Notes: generated from the letters alone by a model not told the origin. Positions 1-9,072 are shown, counted from the first letter of the stretch. The stretch is 64,000 nt of DNA from 1-14-2-50-31-20 sp965370315 (GCA_965370315.1 CBDUTO010000001.1:1-64000); one strand, 5' to 3'. Program-made: numbers and translations.

Positions 1-100
1 CAACTATTAGCCTTTATTCATAGCGAGAAAACGTTTTTCAGCAAACCCTAAATAGGGAATTTTAGAATCTCTTATGATACAGTTATTACCTCGCTGTGCA

Positions 101-173
101 TGTCATTCCCACATGCTTTAAGTGGGAATCTCATACCATAACAAGATTCCCGATAGAACCATTCGGAATGACA
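101..173. repeat. Palindromic intergenic element (nested inverted repeats)
   Basis: The outer arms TGTCATTCC (101-109) and GGAATGACA (165-173) are perfect inverted repeats. Inside them, TCCCAC pairs with GTGGGA around ATGCTTTA, and GGGAATCT pairs with AGATTCCC, so the whole unit folds as a three-way cruciform. It lies downstream of the lamin-tail gene in a stretch without a credible gene. The form resembles small dispersed REP/MITE-like repeats common in this part of the bacterial tree (from memory). Only one copy is in the window. Confidence 0.6.
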
Positions 174-211
174 GAAATACACACAAAAATGTTTACCTGT
201 TAGATTATCCC

Positions 212-3200
212 TCACAACTTCCTTGCAACAACTATTACATCTTTATAGGCTACACTTTTCCCATTCTTTGTATCTACAGCTTCAAGAAATACTATATACA
301 TTCCTATTCGTAATGGGTTGCCAGAATCATTCAATCCATCAAAGACTATTGTTCCGTCACTCGATGATGCTTCGTTATTAATAAGTGTTCTAACGAGCCG
401 ACCTTTATCATCGAATATTTTAATCCTAATCTGTGCCGTTACGAAGGGAAGCGAATAGTTTATAATAGAAAAGTCCTCAAATCCATCATCGTCAGGTGAG
501 AACGGGTTTGGCTTAAAAGTTAATCCAGTTTTGACATTTCTGTTTTCAGTAAATATTGAGTTAACACTCCCTGGAGTTGCCCCATATTTGTTAACTGATG
601 TACTCCAGTTTGAAGATACGTTTCCGCCAACCACCGGCGATATACGTTCGAGTGATTTGTTTTTAGTTGTAACAATATTTTTATTGTTCCACTTTGGATT
701 ATAATAAACTGAGTCAATCGTATTTCCCCAATGGTCAATAATAAGAAGGCTTTCGCCATCATTGGCAAATGAGAAAGAGCCCAACTCCAGAATTATAAAG
801 TTTGATATATTTTGCGACTCCCCATAATTATTTAGTATTGAAGAATCGGAAGCAAATAGAAAATATTGTTCTGGTTCCACAACTAAGAATGTTGGAGAAA
901 TTTCATAATAGTTATCACTACCATCTATTAATTGCCATCCACCAATGTCTATCGAAGTTTCAGAACTATTGAATAATTCTATAAACTCAGAGTTATCCAC
1001 ATTTGGATCATACATTATTTCATTAATTATTATCGAATTCTCAATTGCTGGTTCTGTTTCCAAAATTGAATTACTAATTCCAGGAGAAGAGCCACTAGCT
1101 GATAAAGAAAGGAGCCAATTTGCGTAATCAGACGTTTCAATGTTTGAGGATACACGTTCAAGTGAACGTCCCTTTTTTATCTCCCAATCTTTATCATATT
1201 TTAAGCTATCAACTATGTTTTTATTAAAATCATAGAGCAACATTCCATCCTCAATATTTCCCAAAGCTCCAAACTTAACCTCTAAAACTCTCTCCTCTGT
1301 AGTCACTTCATATTTTGATGTGTCATTAGTTATTATTAAATACTCGTTTTCTTCAATAATAATTTTGCTACCAGAGAGTTTTACAAGCTTTGGAGTTGGG
1401 AATAAATCACTAATTAGCCAAGTAGAAATATCATAATTTCTATTACTATTATTTAAAAGTTCTATCCACTCAGCTTCACCACTATTTGGATTTGCCATGA
1501 ATTCATTAATAATTATTGTGTTTCTTTTAGCACCTGGATTAACAATCATTTCAGAATAATTGTTATCGATATTTTCATCATAGTTATAAATCAACCATGT
1601 TTTAACTAAAACTGAATCAGTAAGAACAATACTTTTGTTGGATTTTATAAGAAGAGAATCACCTGCTAATACTCTCTCTCCAATTGTTTCTTCTAAAAAA
1701 ATTGTATCTCCATTTACTAAATAGCTAATTTGAATAGTAAAGTTCTCTGCATCTATTAGTCCAATGTTTTTTATTATTACTTCAAATGCTATTTCGTCAC
1801 CCAATATTGGTGATTCTGGAATTGTATTTATTTCTGCAATCATCAAATCATTTTCAAAGGGAGTAATACTGTTTTTTCTTCCTGGAGTGCTTAACTCAAC
1901 ATCCATTGAAGAGCCCCAGTTTAGAGAGTCAACCGATGACATATTGTAAAGTTTTCTTTCTATCGAGTACCCATTGCCACCACCCCAACTTGGTTTATAT
2001 ACCATTGAATCTATTTCTGTTCCATACCTATCTTTTAGGACGACTCCATCAATGTCATTATTCAAATTTGCAAATTGGTGTACAATTATTGGTGCTGGAA
2101 TTTCACTATGATAATCTAGCAAAAGCGAGTCTTTGGCTATAATAAGAAATTCCGTTGGATCTATTATTTTGCTTGAGTCTGAGAGAATTGTTGTTTTCGG
2201 AGTTGTGAAAATATCAGACACTGAAAAATATTTTATATCAATCGGGTTGCTAGTTGGATTATAAAGTTCAATCCATTCTGCTTCACCATTTATTGGCGAA
2301 TACATTATTTCATTTATTACGATGGAAGCATTCTCAAAACTTGGTGCAATCGATTTTTTCAAAATATTGTTTGTTGTATCCTGATCGTCAAAATTTGAAG
2401 TGGAAACTTCGAATTCTCTTTCTGTTGTAATGCTATCAACAAAATAGTTAAACTGATATATAACAGAATCAGTAGGCTGTACATATATGATTTCACTCAT
2501 CTCTAGTTCAACAATGCTGGTAGAGTCAAGGAATATATCTTCATCAAGGGATAATCTAAACTCGGCATTTTCCTTTCCAACATTTTTTATTTTAACGGAA
2601 ATGCTAATATCATCCCCATACTTTGGGATTTCAGGATTGAAGAATATTTCTAAAAGTTCAACATCATATTTTTTTTGACTTATAGAATTAATTCTTCCAG
2701 GAGTTCCACCAATTATTTGATTTATTGAACCCCAATTTACTGAGTCTACCGATGAATGCTCAACTTCTCTTCGCTCAAGCGATTTACCACCTTTACCTCC
2801 CCAAGCTGCTATATACTTAACAGAATCAATAGTTCTGTTTAGTGAATCTAGCAAAATCACTTTATCCCCTGAATTGTTTAGATTTGGAAGAGATGTAATA
2901 ATGTACATCCCGGCGTCAGGATATAATTGGATGAAGCTACTATCATCAGCTAAAACAAAATATTGATTCGGACTTATTAATATCTCATTCTCAACAACTC
3001 TTATTGTATCTACCAAATCAGCAATTTGATAATTGAACAGGTTTATTGTTTTCGAACTTCTATTAAATATCTCAATCCACTCTGGTTCAGGTGATATTGG
3101 AGAGTGCATAATTTCATTTATTACTAAATCGTTTCTTACTTCATTAATTTTTACTCCAACGAAGGATATGGTTTCTAAATTGTTTTCAACATTTCCATCA

Positions 3201-4876
3201 TTCTCAATAATTACTTTGGCTATATACTGGTTTTCTCCTTCAAAAAAATCATCAAGTTCAAATTCAATAGAGATGCTATCATTACTATTTAAGAAATTTC
3301 CTGCAATATCACTTAACAATTCTGAAACTTCTGCAATTCCATCAAAATTAAAATCATGAAAAAGTGATAGAGTAAAAGTATTTACCGCATTAAGTCCAAT
3401 GTTTTTAATTTTTATTTTCACACTAAAACTTTCACCAATTTTCCCATAATCACTAGGCATAATAAATTCAGTAATTGTTAGATCTATACTCTTTGGAGTT
3501 ACTGAATTTATTTTACCCGGTGTTCCAAAAAGCTTGCTATTACTGGAGTTCCAGTTAGTACTGTCATTTCCATTCCTTTCCACTTCTATTCTTTCCAATG
3601 AATAGCCAGCTCCCTCTCCCCAGTTTGCGCTATAGCTAACGCTATCTATTATTTGACCTAGCGAGTCAATCAATTTCAGATCGTCCCCAGTATTATTTAG
3701 AGTAGGAAGATTAAGAATTAAAACATGTGATGATATTTCATAATAATCCCAAATAGTTTCATCTTCTGTTAAAACTAAATACTCATTTGCACCAATAAAA
3801 TAAGTACTATCATCAAGTATTGGTTTAGATGTCCTATCTGCAAATCTCCAATCTTTTAGGTTTATAGCAGAATCACTTCTGTTAAATAGTTCTACCCACT
3901 CTGGTTCGTCATTGTTGGGCTGGAACATTATCTCATTTATTACAATATCTTCATAATCATTAGGCGTTGGTCTGATTAAAATATTTCTAGAGATTGAATC
4001 ATTATCCGTGTTTTCATCTTCTATAAGAGTAACCACACCAAATATGTTGAAGATTCCACTCTCTGAAATAGATTTTAGAACGCTGTATGCAAGGGAGTCT
4101 CCACTTTCTAGTAGAGATTCATTTTGCAATAGCAATATCTCACTACTTTGATCCAATGAATCATGGTTTAAATCGATAAATAATTTTACTTCAAAATTGA
4201 ATGCATCCATTTTCCCTTTATTCTTGATTTGAAATTTGAATTCAAATTCACTCTCTGCAAATATCTCTTCTGGATAATACTCAAGAGATGAAATTTCTAA
4301 ATCATAATCTCTTGGTGATATTGAATTTCTTAAGCCTGGTGTTCCATTTGATATGACTGCGTTTCCCCAATTCCCATCATTATTGCCTGCATTAACATCT
4401 ATCTTTTCATCTGAAATACCGGCACTATTGTTTGCAGAATAGGTATATGTCTCTATCGTGTCACCAACTTCATTAAGTAAATAGATTGTACGGTCACTTG
4501 TGTTTGCCATTCCACTACTTCCAAATCTTCCATTACCTATTTGCAATATTAATGCACTCTCTGGAACTAAATCTATATATACACCATTTTCAAAATCATA
4601 ATCGTTTTCAAATATTACAGCATAAGATTCTGGAGAGAGAATTGCACCTCTTCCACTATTCAATTCTATAATTGTATCTGCGGCTGAAGTAGAATAAATA
4701 AAATGGTATTTGTGAAGATTAATTGAAGAATCAGCTGATGAATTGTACAACTCTATAAATTCCCCATTTGATTCCAGTGGTGAGAACATTACTTCCGAGA
4801 AAGTAATGCTAGAATCTATCTGAGCAAATATATTTAACTGCAATGAGAAGAGGAATAGTATTATGCCTATCTTCAT
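212..4876 (-). CDS. Secreted multi-domain lamin-tail (LTD) repeat protein
   Basis: A 1554-residue exported protein with an N-terminal signal peptide ending near NIFAQ (residue 19). Six lamin-tail domains recur near residues 22, 308, 582, 849, 1117 and 1277, each opening with a phrase like INEIM..P......EWIELFN and closing with a GTPG.INSI-like turn. Most are separated by CARDB-like beta-sandwich segments. The last ~100 residues, from NPFSPDDDG near 1454, form a FlgD/Ig-like C-terminal domain of the kind that serves as an outer-membrane secretion signal in relatives. In bacteria such LTDs are usually extracellular and are often linked to surface attachment or nucleases, but no catalytic domain is visible here, so a structural surface role is inferred. 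It is divergent from the FKBP gene and has only a weak ribosome site. Confidence 0.85.
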   Translation of the reverse strand: MKIGIILFLFSLQLNIFAQIDSSITFSEVMFSPLESNGEFIELYNSSADSSINLHKYHFIYSTSAADTIIELNSGRGAILSPESYAVIFENDYDFENGVYIDLVPESALILQIGNGRFGSSGMANTSDRTIYLLNEVGDTIETYTYSANNSAGISDEKIDVNAGNNDGNWGNAVISNGTPGLRNSISPRDYDLEISSLEYYPEEIFAESEFEFKFQIKNKGKMDAFNFEVKLFIDLNHDSLDQSSEILLLQNESLLESGDSLAYSVLKSISESGIFNIFGVVTLIEDENTDNDSISRNILIRPTPNDYEDIVINEIMFQPNNDEPEWVELFNRSDSAINLKDWRFADRTSKPILDDSTYFIGANEYLVLTEDETIWDYYEISSHVLILNLPTLNNTGDDLKLIDSLGQIIDSVSYSANWGEGAGYSLERIEVERNGNDSTNWNSSNSKLFGTPGKINSVTPKSIDLTITEFIMPSDYGKIGESFSVKIKIKNIGLNAVNTFTLSLFHDFNFDGIAEVSELLSDIAGNFLNSNDSISIEFELDDFFEGENQYIAKVIIENDGNVENNLETISFVGVKINEVRNDLVINEIMHSPISPEPEWIEIFNRSSKTINLFNYQIADLVDTIRVVENEILISPNQYFVLADDSSFIQLYPDAGMYIITSLPNLNNSGDKVILLDSLNRTIDSVKYIAAWGGKGGKSLERREVEHSSVDSVNWGSINQIIGGTPGRINSISQKKYDVELLEIFFNPEIPKYGDDISISVKIKNVGKENAEFRLSLDEDIFLDSTSIVELEMSEIIYVQPTDSVIYQFNYFVDSITTEREFEVSTSNFDDQDTTNNILKKSIAPSFENASIVINEIMYSPINGEAEWIELYNPTSNPIDIKYFSVSDIFTTPKTTILSDSSKIIDPTEFLIIAKDSLLLDYHSEIPAPIIVHQFANLNNDIDGVVLKDRYGTEIDSMVYKPSWGGGNGYSIERKLYNMSSVDSLNWGSSMDVELSTPGRKNSITPFENDLMIAEINTIPESPILGDEIAFEVIIKNIGLIDAENFTIQISYLVNGDTIFLEETIGERVLAGDSLLIKSNKSIVLTDSVLVKTWLIYNYDENIDNNYSEMIVNPGAKRNTIIINEFMANPNSGEAEWIELLNNSNRNYDISTWLISDLFPTPKLVKLSGSKIIIEENEYLIITNDTSKYEVTTEERVLEVKFGALGNIEDGMLLYDFNKNIVDSLKYDKDWEIKKGRSLERVSSNIETSDYANWLLSLSASGSSPGISNSILETEPAIENSIIINEIMYDPNVDNSEFIELFNSSETSIDIGGWQLIDGSDNYYEISPTFLVVEPEQYFLFASDSSILNNYGESQNISNFIILELGSFSFANDGESLLIIDHWGNTIDSVYYNPKWNNKNIVTTKNKSLERISPVVGGNVSSNWSTSVNKYGATPGSVNSIFTENRNVKTGLTFKPNPFSPDDDGFEDFSIINYSLPFVTAQIRIKIFDDKGRLVRTLINNEASSSDGTIVFDGLNDSGNPLRIGMYIVFLEAVDTKNGKSVAYKDVIVVARKL

Positions 4877-5003
4877 TTGAGCTTCGCTTTGTGAGTAATT
4901 TGTGCCTATCCCAATATAGAAATAAATTCTTTACTATGAAAGGATTTCAGGTACTTATTATTTTAATAAGGCTTTTCCTTCTAATACTTTATCAAATTAA
5001 TTT

Positions 5004-5011
5004 TATATTTG
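5004..5011 (+). promoter_or_regulatory. Possible Bacteroidota-type -7 element for the FKBP gene
   Basis: TATATTTG matches the TAnnTTTG -7 consensus known from Bacteroidota primary sigma factors and lies about 33 bases upstream of the start codon. No clear -33 TTTG partner is visible at the usual distance, so this is a weak call in AT-rich DNA. Confidence 0.25.
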
Positions 5012-5043
5012 CAGATTCATTTTAATTTAAACTAGGAGATATA

Positions 5044-5745
5044 ATGAAGTATTTATTAGTAGTGTTATTAATGTTCTTTACAATAGCTTGTTCTCAAAAC
5101 ACAGCTCAAAATGTGGATCTAAAAACATTTGAAGATAGTGTTAGCTATGCAATTGGTGCAGATATTTCTCGTAACTTTGCAACACAAAAAATGGACATTA
5201 ACAAGGATGCCTTTGTAAATGGTTTTATGGATGTTGCAGCAGATTCATCCTCAGGTGTGGAAATAAAAATCACAAAAGAAGAAGCAGAAAAAATTCTTAA
5301 CAAATATCAACAAGTAATGACTGCTAAACATGAAGCTGAAGCAAATGCAGCAATATTAGAAAATTTAGAAAAAGGTGATGAGTTTCTAGCTGCTAATAAA
5401 AGCAAAGAAGGTGTAAAAGTTACTGACACTGGGCTACAGTATAAAGTTATTACTCTTGGTGATGGTGCAAAACCAAAAGTAAGCGACAAAGTAAAAGTTC
5501 ATTACAAAGGTACTTTAATTGATGGAACTAAATTTGATTCTTCATATGACCGAGGAACACCAACAGAATTTCCGCTTTCTAATGTTATTAAAGGTTGGAC
5601 AGAAGGTTTACAATTAATGCCTGTTGGTTCAAAATATGAATTTTATATTCCAGCTGTATTAGCATATGGTCAAAATGGCCCACCTTCAATTGGACCAAAC
5701 CAAACTCTAATTTTTGAAGTTGAATTATTAGAAATAATAAAGTAA
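5044..5745 (+). CDS. FKBP-type peptidyl-prolyl cis-trans isomerase, lipoprotein
   Basis: Catalyses cis-trans isomerisation of X-Pro bonds to help exported proteins fold. The 233-residue protein starts with a lipoprotein signal ending in the lipobox TIAC (Cys about residue 16), so it is probably anchored to a membrane facing the periplasm. An FKBP N-terminal dimerisation domain covers about 25-115 (SYAIGADISRNF). The FKBP catalytic domain covers about 125-233 and has the family signatures VHYKGTLIDGTKFDSS, VIKGWTEGLQLMPVG and IPAVLAYGQNG. A strong AGGAG lies five bases before the ATG. It is a single gene convergent with the YitT gene and shares a bidirectional terminator with it. Confidence 0.95.
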   Translation: MKYLLVVLLMFFTIACSQNTAQNVDLKTFEDSVSYAIGADISRNFATQKMDINKDAFVNGFMDVAADSSSGVEIKITKEEAEKILNKYQQVMTAKHEAEANAAILENLEKGDEFLAANKSKEGVKVTDTGLQYKVITLGDGAKPKVSDKVKVHYKGTLIDGTKFDSSYDRGTPTEFPLSNVIKGWTEGLQLMPVGSKYEFYIPAVLAYGQNGPPSIGPNQTLIFEVELLEIIK

Positions 5746-5773
5746 AGTATCAAGATGCAAGAAATGAGATTTT

Positions 5774-5816
5774 AGATAAGAGATAAAAACAAATGAACAT
5801 ATTTTATCTCTTATCT
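5774..5816. terminator. Bidirectional intrinsic terminator
   Basis: A perfect 15-bp stem, AGATAAGAGATAAAA with TTTTATCTCTTATCT, is separated by a 13-nt loop between the convergent FKBP and YitT genes. The A- and T-rich inner arms make it usable from either strand. Looser symmetry extends outward on both sides, so it may be part of a larger palindromic repeat. Confidence 0.6.
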
Positions 5817-5842
5817 AGTGTCTTGTGTCTCATATCTCAAGT

Positions 5843-6775
5843 CTAAGCTCTTCTTCTAAACCCTTCACCTAAAACTTCGTGAACATTATGAATTACCACA
5901 AAAGCATCAGAATCAATTTCCTTAATTATATCTGTTAATTTTCCAAGCTCTTTTAGAGTTACAACTGTTGTAATCATTTCTCTATCAATATCTTTATAGA
6001 GTCCGCGCGTTTTAATTGCTGTAGCTCCTCTACTTAAATCGTTCATAATTTTTTTGGCAATCTCTTCATTTTTATCCGATACTATGTATGCTTGACGGGC
6101 ATAATCAAAACCATCAATTATTAAATCAATGATTCGAGCAGATACAACACCCAAAAAGAGAGCGTATAGAACAAGTAGGAGAGTTGGTTTATCCATTGGT
6201 AAAGATTTGTATTCTATAGCAATTCCAGCAATAACAATTATTACTATATCTGTAATTAAAAACAACATACCTTGTTTTATCTGATATTTTTTATGAATTA
6301 TAGCAACAATAATATCAGTTCCGCCAGTAGTTCCCTTATATTTGAAAACAATTCCTAAACCAATTCCCAAAAGAGAAGCCCCTATTAAAATTAGGAATAG
6401 AAAATCATTCTCTAAAAGATTCTGAACTGTCGCAGAATCTTGTAATCTAATATCTCTGAAGCCAGGAATATCACCTCTGAAAAAATCTATAAAGAATGCA
6501 TTAACTGAAAAGCCATAAAATGTTCTTATGCCAAATCTCTTTCCAAGTACCTTTACTCCCCAAATATAGAGGGGAACGTTCAGTAACCAGACTGATAAAC
6601 CAATTGTTATTGCACCGTTAGTAAGGTAGTAAATTGCCATTCCAATGCCACTAATTCCCCCCGGAACAACTTTTGCATCTACAAGAAAAACGCCTATACC
6701 CAAAGCCATAATTATTGCACCAATGGCAATTGCTATGTACTCTTTAAACTCTGTTTTGTTAAATAATTTTTTCAT
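5843..6775 (-). CDS. YitT family membrane protein (DUF161 + DUF2179)
   Basis: A 310-residue inner-membrane protein. The N-terminal two thirds (about 10-220) contain five to six hydrophobic helices with the small-residue pattern PGGISGIGMAIYYL and KGTTGGTDIIVAII typical of YitT/DUF161. The last ~80 residues form the soluble DUF2179 domain (RGATAIKTRGLYKDIDREMITTVV in outline). The biochemical function of the family is unsettled. The start is an ATG with no recognisable Shine-Dalgarno sequence. A conserved block immediately upstream is shared with a receiver gene at 16243. Confidence 0.9.
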   Translation of the reverse strand: MKKLFNKTEFKEYIAIAIGAIIMALGIGVFLVDAKVVPGGISGIGMAIYYLTNGAITIGLSVWLLNVPLYIWGVKVLGKRFGIRTFYGFSVNAFFIDFFRGDIPGFRDIRLQDSATVQNLLENDFLFLILIGASLLGIGLGIVFKYKGTTGGTDIIVAIIHKKYQIKQGMLFLITDIVIIVIAGIAIEYKSLPMDKPTLLLVLYALFLGVVSARIIDLIIDGFDYARQAYIVSDKNEEIAKKIMNDLSRGATAIKTRGLYKDIDREMITTVVTLKELGKLTDIIKEIDSDAFVVIHNVHEVLGEGFRRRA

Positions 6776-6783
6776 CTTTTTTG

Positions 6784-6814
6784 TAATTTAATATTTTACC
6801 ACATGGAACATTCT
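6784..6814 (-). promoter_or_regulatory. 31-nt block shared with the region upstream of the 16243 receiver gene
   Basis: Reading toward yitT, this block ends in AAAATATTAAATTA eight bases before the start codon. It matches 27 of 31 positions with the block at 16250-16280, including GAATGTT and GTGG. Neither gene has a Shine-Dalgarno sequence. The block could be a promoter giving leaderless mRNA or an operator. It does not fit sigma-54 or Bacteroidota -7/-33 consensus. Confidence 0.5.
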
Positions 6815-7080
6815 TCTTAAATCACTAATATTATGTGAGTATGATACTCAAGAATATATCTACATGTTTTTAATTAGTTTAATACATATTTTTTGATTTT
6901 AAAAATATACATTCACTTCGAATATTAGAAATTAAATCATACACATTGTAATTATTTTTATCCCTACTTAAAAAAAGTGCTATAATAAATTCAACTTTTT
7001 CATGAATAATGCATTTCGGATATATCCCAAAATTTTTAAATGACTCAATTTTAGTTCTTCAAATAATAGATCCATTTTTC

Positions 7081-7102
7081 ACCTCACCCATATGGGTGAG
7101 GT
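7081..7102. promoter_or_regulatory. Perfect 22-bp palindrome, candidate operator
   Basis: The half-site ACCTCACCCAT is followed directly by its exact reverse complement, centred about 90 bases upstream of the oxidoreductase start. It is GC-rich in very AT-rich surroundings. It has the outer ACCT...AGGT of LuxR-type boxes, and a LuxR-type regulator is encoded 2 kb downstream. It has no T-run and follows no gene in this direction, so a terminator role is unlikely. Confidence 0.5.
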
Positions 7103-7180
7103 TAGTAAAACATTAATAAATTATTTTTACTATATGCATAATAATTGTAACAACACATTTAATAATATGGAGAATCAATT

Positions 7181-8761
7181 ATGTCAAATGAATATGATGT
7201 AATAGTAGTTGGTGGTGGACACAATGGTCTAACTGCAGGATGTTATCTACAAAAAGCTGGAAAAAAAGTACTAGTACTTGAACGCTTAGAAAAAGCAGGT
7301 GGTGGTGTTTGGACAGAAGAAGTAACATTACCAGGTTTTAAGCATAATTTGGCTTCTCTTTTTCATGGAATACTTCACTTAGGGCCAGTTTATAAAGATT
7401 TGGAACTAGAAAAGTATGGAGCAAAATATTTATGGCCAGATGCACAAGTAGCAGCTGCATTTACTGATGGAAGATGTCTTGTTTTCTATCGAGATCTTGA
7501 AAAGACATGTAAAGAAATTGCACGCTTCTCAGAAAAAGATGCTGAAACTTATAGGAACTTAGCAACAAATTTTCAGGTTATTGTTGATAATTTAATTGGT
7601 CCATGGTTCTTTAATCCACCACAACCAACTTCCCTTTCCGCTATGGCTATGGAAACAAGTGTTGAAGGATTAAATATGCTTAGAATGCAACTTTCAAGTC
7701 CAAAAAATATTATTAACGAACTTTTTGAATCGAACGAATTAAAATCATTTTTACTTGCATTTATTAAAGAGTTTGGTGGTTCACCTGATACATACGGATT
7801 TGGTATTTTTGTACCAATGATGCTTGGAGAAACACACGAACCTCATGGTTGGGCAATATGTGAAGGTGGTTCTGGAAATCTAGCAAAAGCGTTTGTAAAC
7901 TGTCTTGAAGATCATGGTGGTACTGTAAAAACAAATGCCCATGTAAAACGTATTATTATAACAGATGGAGATGCGACGGGTGTTGAACTTGAAGATGGGA
8001 CAATAATAAATGCTAATGAAATGGTATTAACAAATCTTGAACCTCACCAAACATTCTTAGACTTAATTGGCGAAGAAAAGTTAGAACCCTCATTTGCAAA
8101 CTCTGTAAAACGTTTCCGTCACGAAGAAACTATTCTCTTTACGACTCATTTAGCTTTAGATGAGCCACTTAAATGGAAATGTGCTGAGTTTAACCCTGAT
8201 GTAAACCGTTGTTTAGGTGTATTGCTTGTTGATAGTCCTCAAGAATTATATGATGACTTTGCCGATATTAACAAACAAAATCTTCCTGAATATCCACGTA
8301 TGTTTACTGCATATCCATCAGCAATTGATCCAAGCCAAGCCCCTGAAGGAAAAGGAACAGCAATTGGTTGGCAATATGTCCCATACACTCTAAGAGATAA
8401 AGGTGACGAAGCTTGGGATGAAGTAAGAGAAGAATTCTCTAATAAATGTATAGAAGTTTGGGGCAAATATGTTGAAAATATGGATACGGCTCTTTTGAAA
8501 ACTTATATTATGTCACCAAAAGATACTGAAAACAAATGGACATCTATGGTGCACGGTGGCTTTAATCATGGAGAAATGAGTCAGGATCAGCTAACAATTA
8601 TGCGTCCATTCGTTGAATGTAAACCTTATAAAACACCATTTAATAATCTATATATGTGTGGAGCTAGTACTCATCCAAGTGGTAGTGTTGGTGGTGCTTG
8701 TGGTTATAATGCAGTTCAGGTTATTGCCGAAGAAAAAAAGATAAAAAAGTGGTGGGCATAG
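7181..8761 (+). CDS. FAD/NAD(P)-dependent oxidoreductase, phytoene desaturase-like (COG1233 type)
   Basis: A 526-residue flavoprotein. The N-terminal dinucleotide-binding motif is VVGGGHNGLTAGCYLQKAG, followed by the VLERLEKAGGGVWTEE segment that contacts the FAD ribose. The C-terminal FAD motif NLYMCGASTHPSGSVGG (near residue 490) is the amine oxidase/carotenoid desaturase signature. Substrate cannot be predicted; relatives include carotenoid desaturases, retinol saturases and many uncharacterised enzymes. No phytoene synthase or other carotenoid gene is nearby, so a carotenoid role is not supported here. GGAG lies eight bases before the ATG. A small membrane-protein gene follows after 27 bases, suggesting an operon. 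Confidence 0.88.
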   Translation: MSNEYDVIVVGGGHNGLTAGCYLQKAGKKVLVLERLEKAGGGVWTEEVTLPGFKHNLASLFHGILHLGPVYKDLELEKYGAKYLWPDAQVAAAFTDGRCLVFYRDLEKTCKEIARFSEKDAETYRNLATNFQVIVDNLIGPWFFNPPQPTSLSAMAMETSVEGLNMLRMQLSSPKNIINELFESNELKSFLLAFIKEFGGSPDTYGFGIFVPMMLGETHEPHGWAICEGGSGNLAKAFVNCLEDHGGTVKTNAHVKRIIITDGDATGVELEDGTIINANEMVLTNLEPHQTFLDLIGEEKLEPSFANSVKRFRHEETILFTTHLALDEPLKWKCAEFNPDVNRCLGVLLVDSPQELYDDFADINKQNLPEYPRMFTAYPSAIDPSQAPEGKGTAIGWQYVPYTLRDKGDEAWDEVREEFSNKCIEVWGKYVENMDTALLKTYIMSPKDTENKWTSMVHGGFNHGEMSQDQLTIMRPFVECKPYKTPFNNLYMCGASTHPSGSVGGACGYNAVQVIAEEKKIKKWWA

Positions 8762-8788
8762 CGATTTGACTTATTATATGGAGATAAA

Positions 8789-9031
8789 ATGAAATTGACA
8801 ATAATTTCAGATAAAGGAAGTCCAATGATGGTGGTAACAAAAGTAGCTCGTAAAGGATCTTCCTTAGAAGTAACTGGACAAATGATGGGAGCATGGCCAG
8901 CAAAAATGTACATAACACCAAAGGAGTTTTGGACATGTATTCGTCTGGCACTAAGTCCTGGTGTGCTATTATACCTTATAGCATATCCATTTATTCTTGT
9001 TTCAAGCTTATTTAAAAAGAAAGAAAAATAA
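8789..9031 (+). CDS. Small single-pass membrane protein of unknown function
   Basis: An 80-residue protein with an excellent ribosome site (GGAGATAAA-ATG), 27 bases after the oxidoreductase stop. A soluble ~45-residue N-terminal part (contains GSPMMVV and GAWPAKMY) is followed by one hydrophobic helix (about 50-73) and a lysine-rich end, KKKEK. This topology would put the N-terminal part outside by the positive-inside rule. I do not recognise a family. Tight spacing and the good start argue that it works with the oxidoreductase, perhaps as a membrane tether, but this is inference. Confidence 0.7.
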   Translation: MKLTIISDKGSPMMVVTKVARKGSSLEVTGQMMGAWPAKMYITPKEFWTCIRLALSPGVLLYLIAYPFILVSSLFKKKEK

Positions 9032-9042
9032 TTTACACCAAA

Positions 9043-9072
9043 GGGGTAATTAGAGAATAGTCTAATTACTCC
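9043..9072 (+). terminator. Stem-loop after the oxidoreductase operon
   Basis: GGGGTAATTAGA and TCTAATTACTCC pair at 11 of 12 positions around a 6-nt loop, 11 bases after the stop codon of the small membrane-protein gene. No long T-run follows, so termination may be inefficient. Confidence 0.5.

Larger units (their letters stand above)
6776..7180. other. Divergent intergenic region (405 bp)
   Basis: This gene-free AT-rich stretch lies between the divergent YitT and FAD oxidoreductase genes. It holds the pre-start block for yitT at 6784-6814 and a perfect palindrome at 7081-7102. No ORF, tRNA or stable long hairpin is evident in the remainder. Confidence 0.7.

Noticed and set aside
122..313. 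63-codon plus-strand frame over the palindromic element
   Set aside because: It starts inside the cruciform repeat and overlaps the end of the lamin-tail gene antisense.
6784..6814. Sigma-54 promoter reading of the yitT pre-start block
   Set aside because: A GG is present but there is no GC ten bases downstream in either copy.
7181..8761. Carotenoid biosynthesis assignment for the FAD oxidoreductase
   Set aside because: The family is broad, and no phytoene synthase, cyclase or isoprenoid gene accompanies it.
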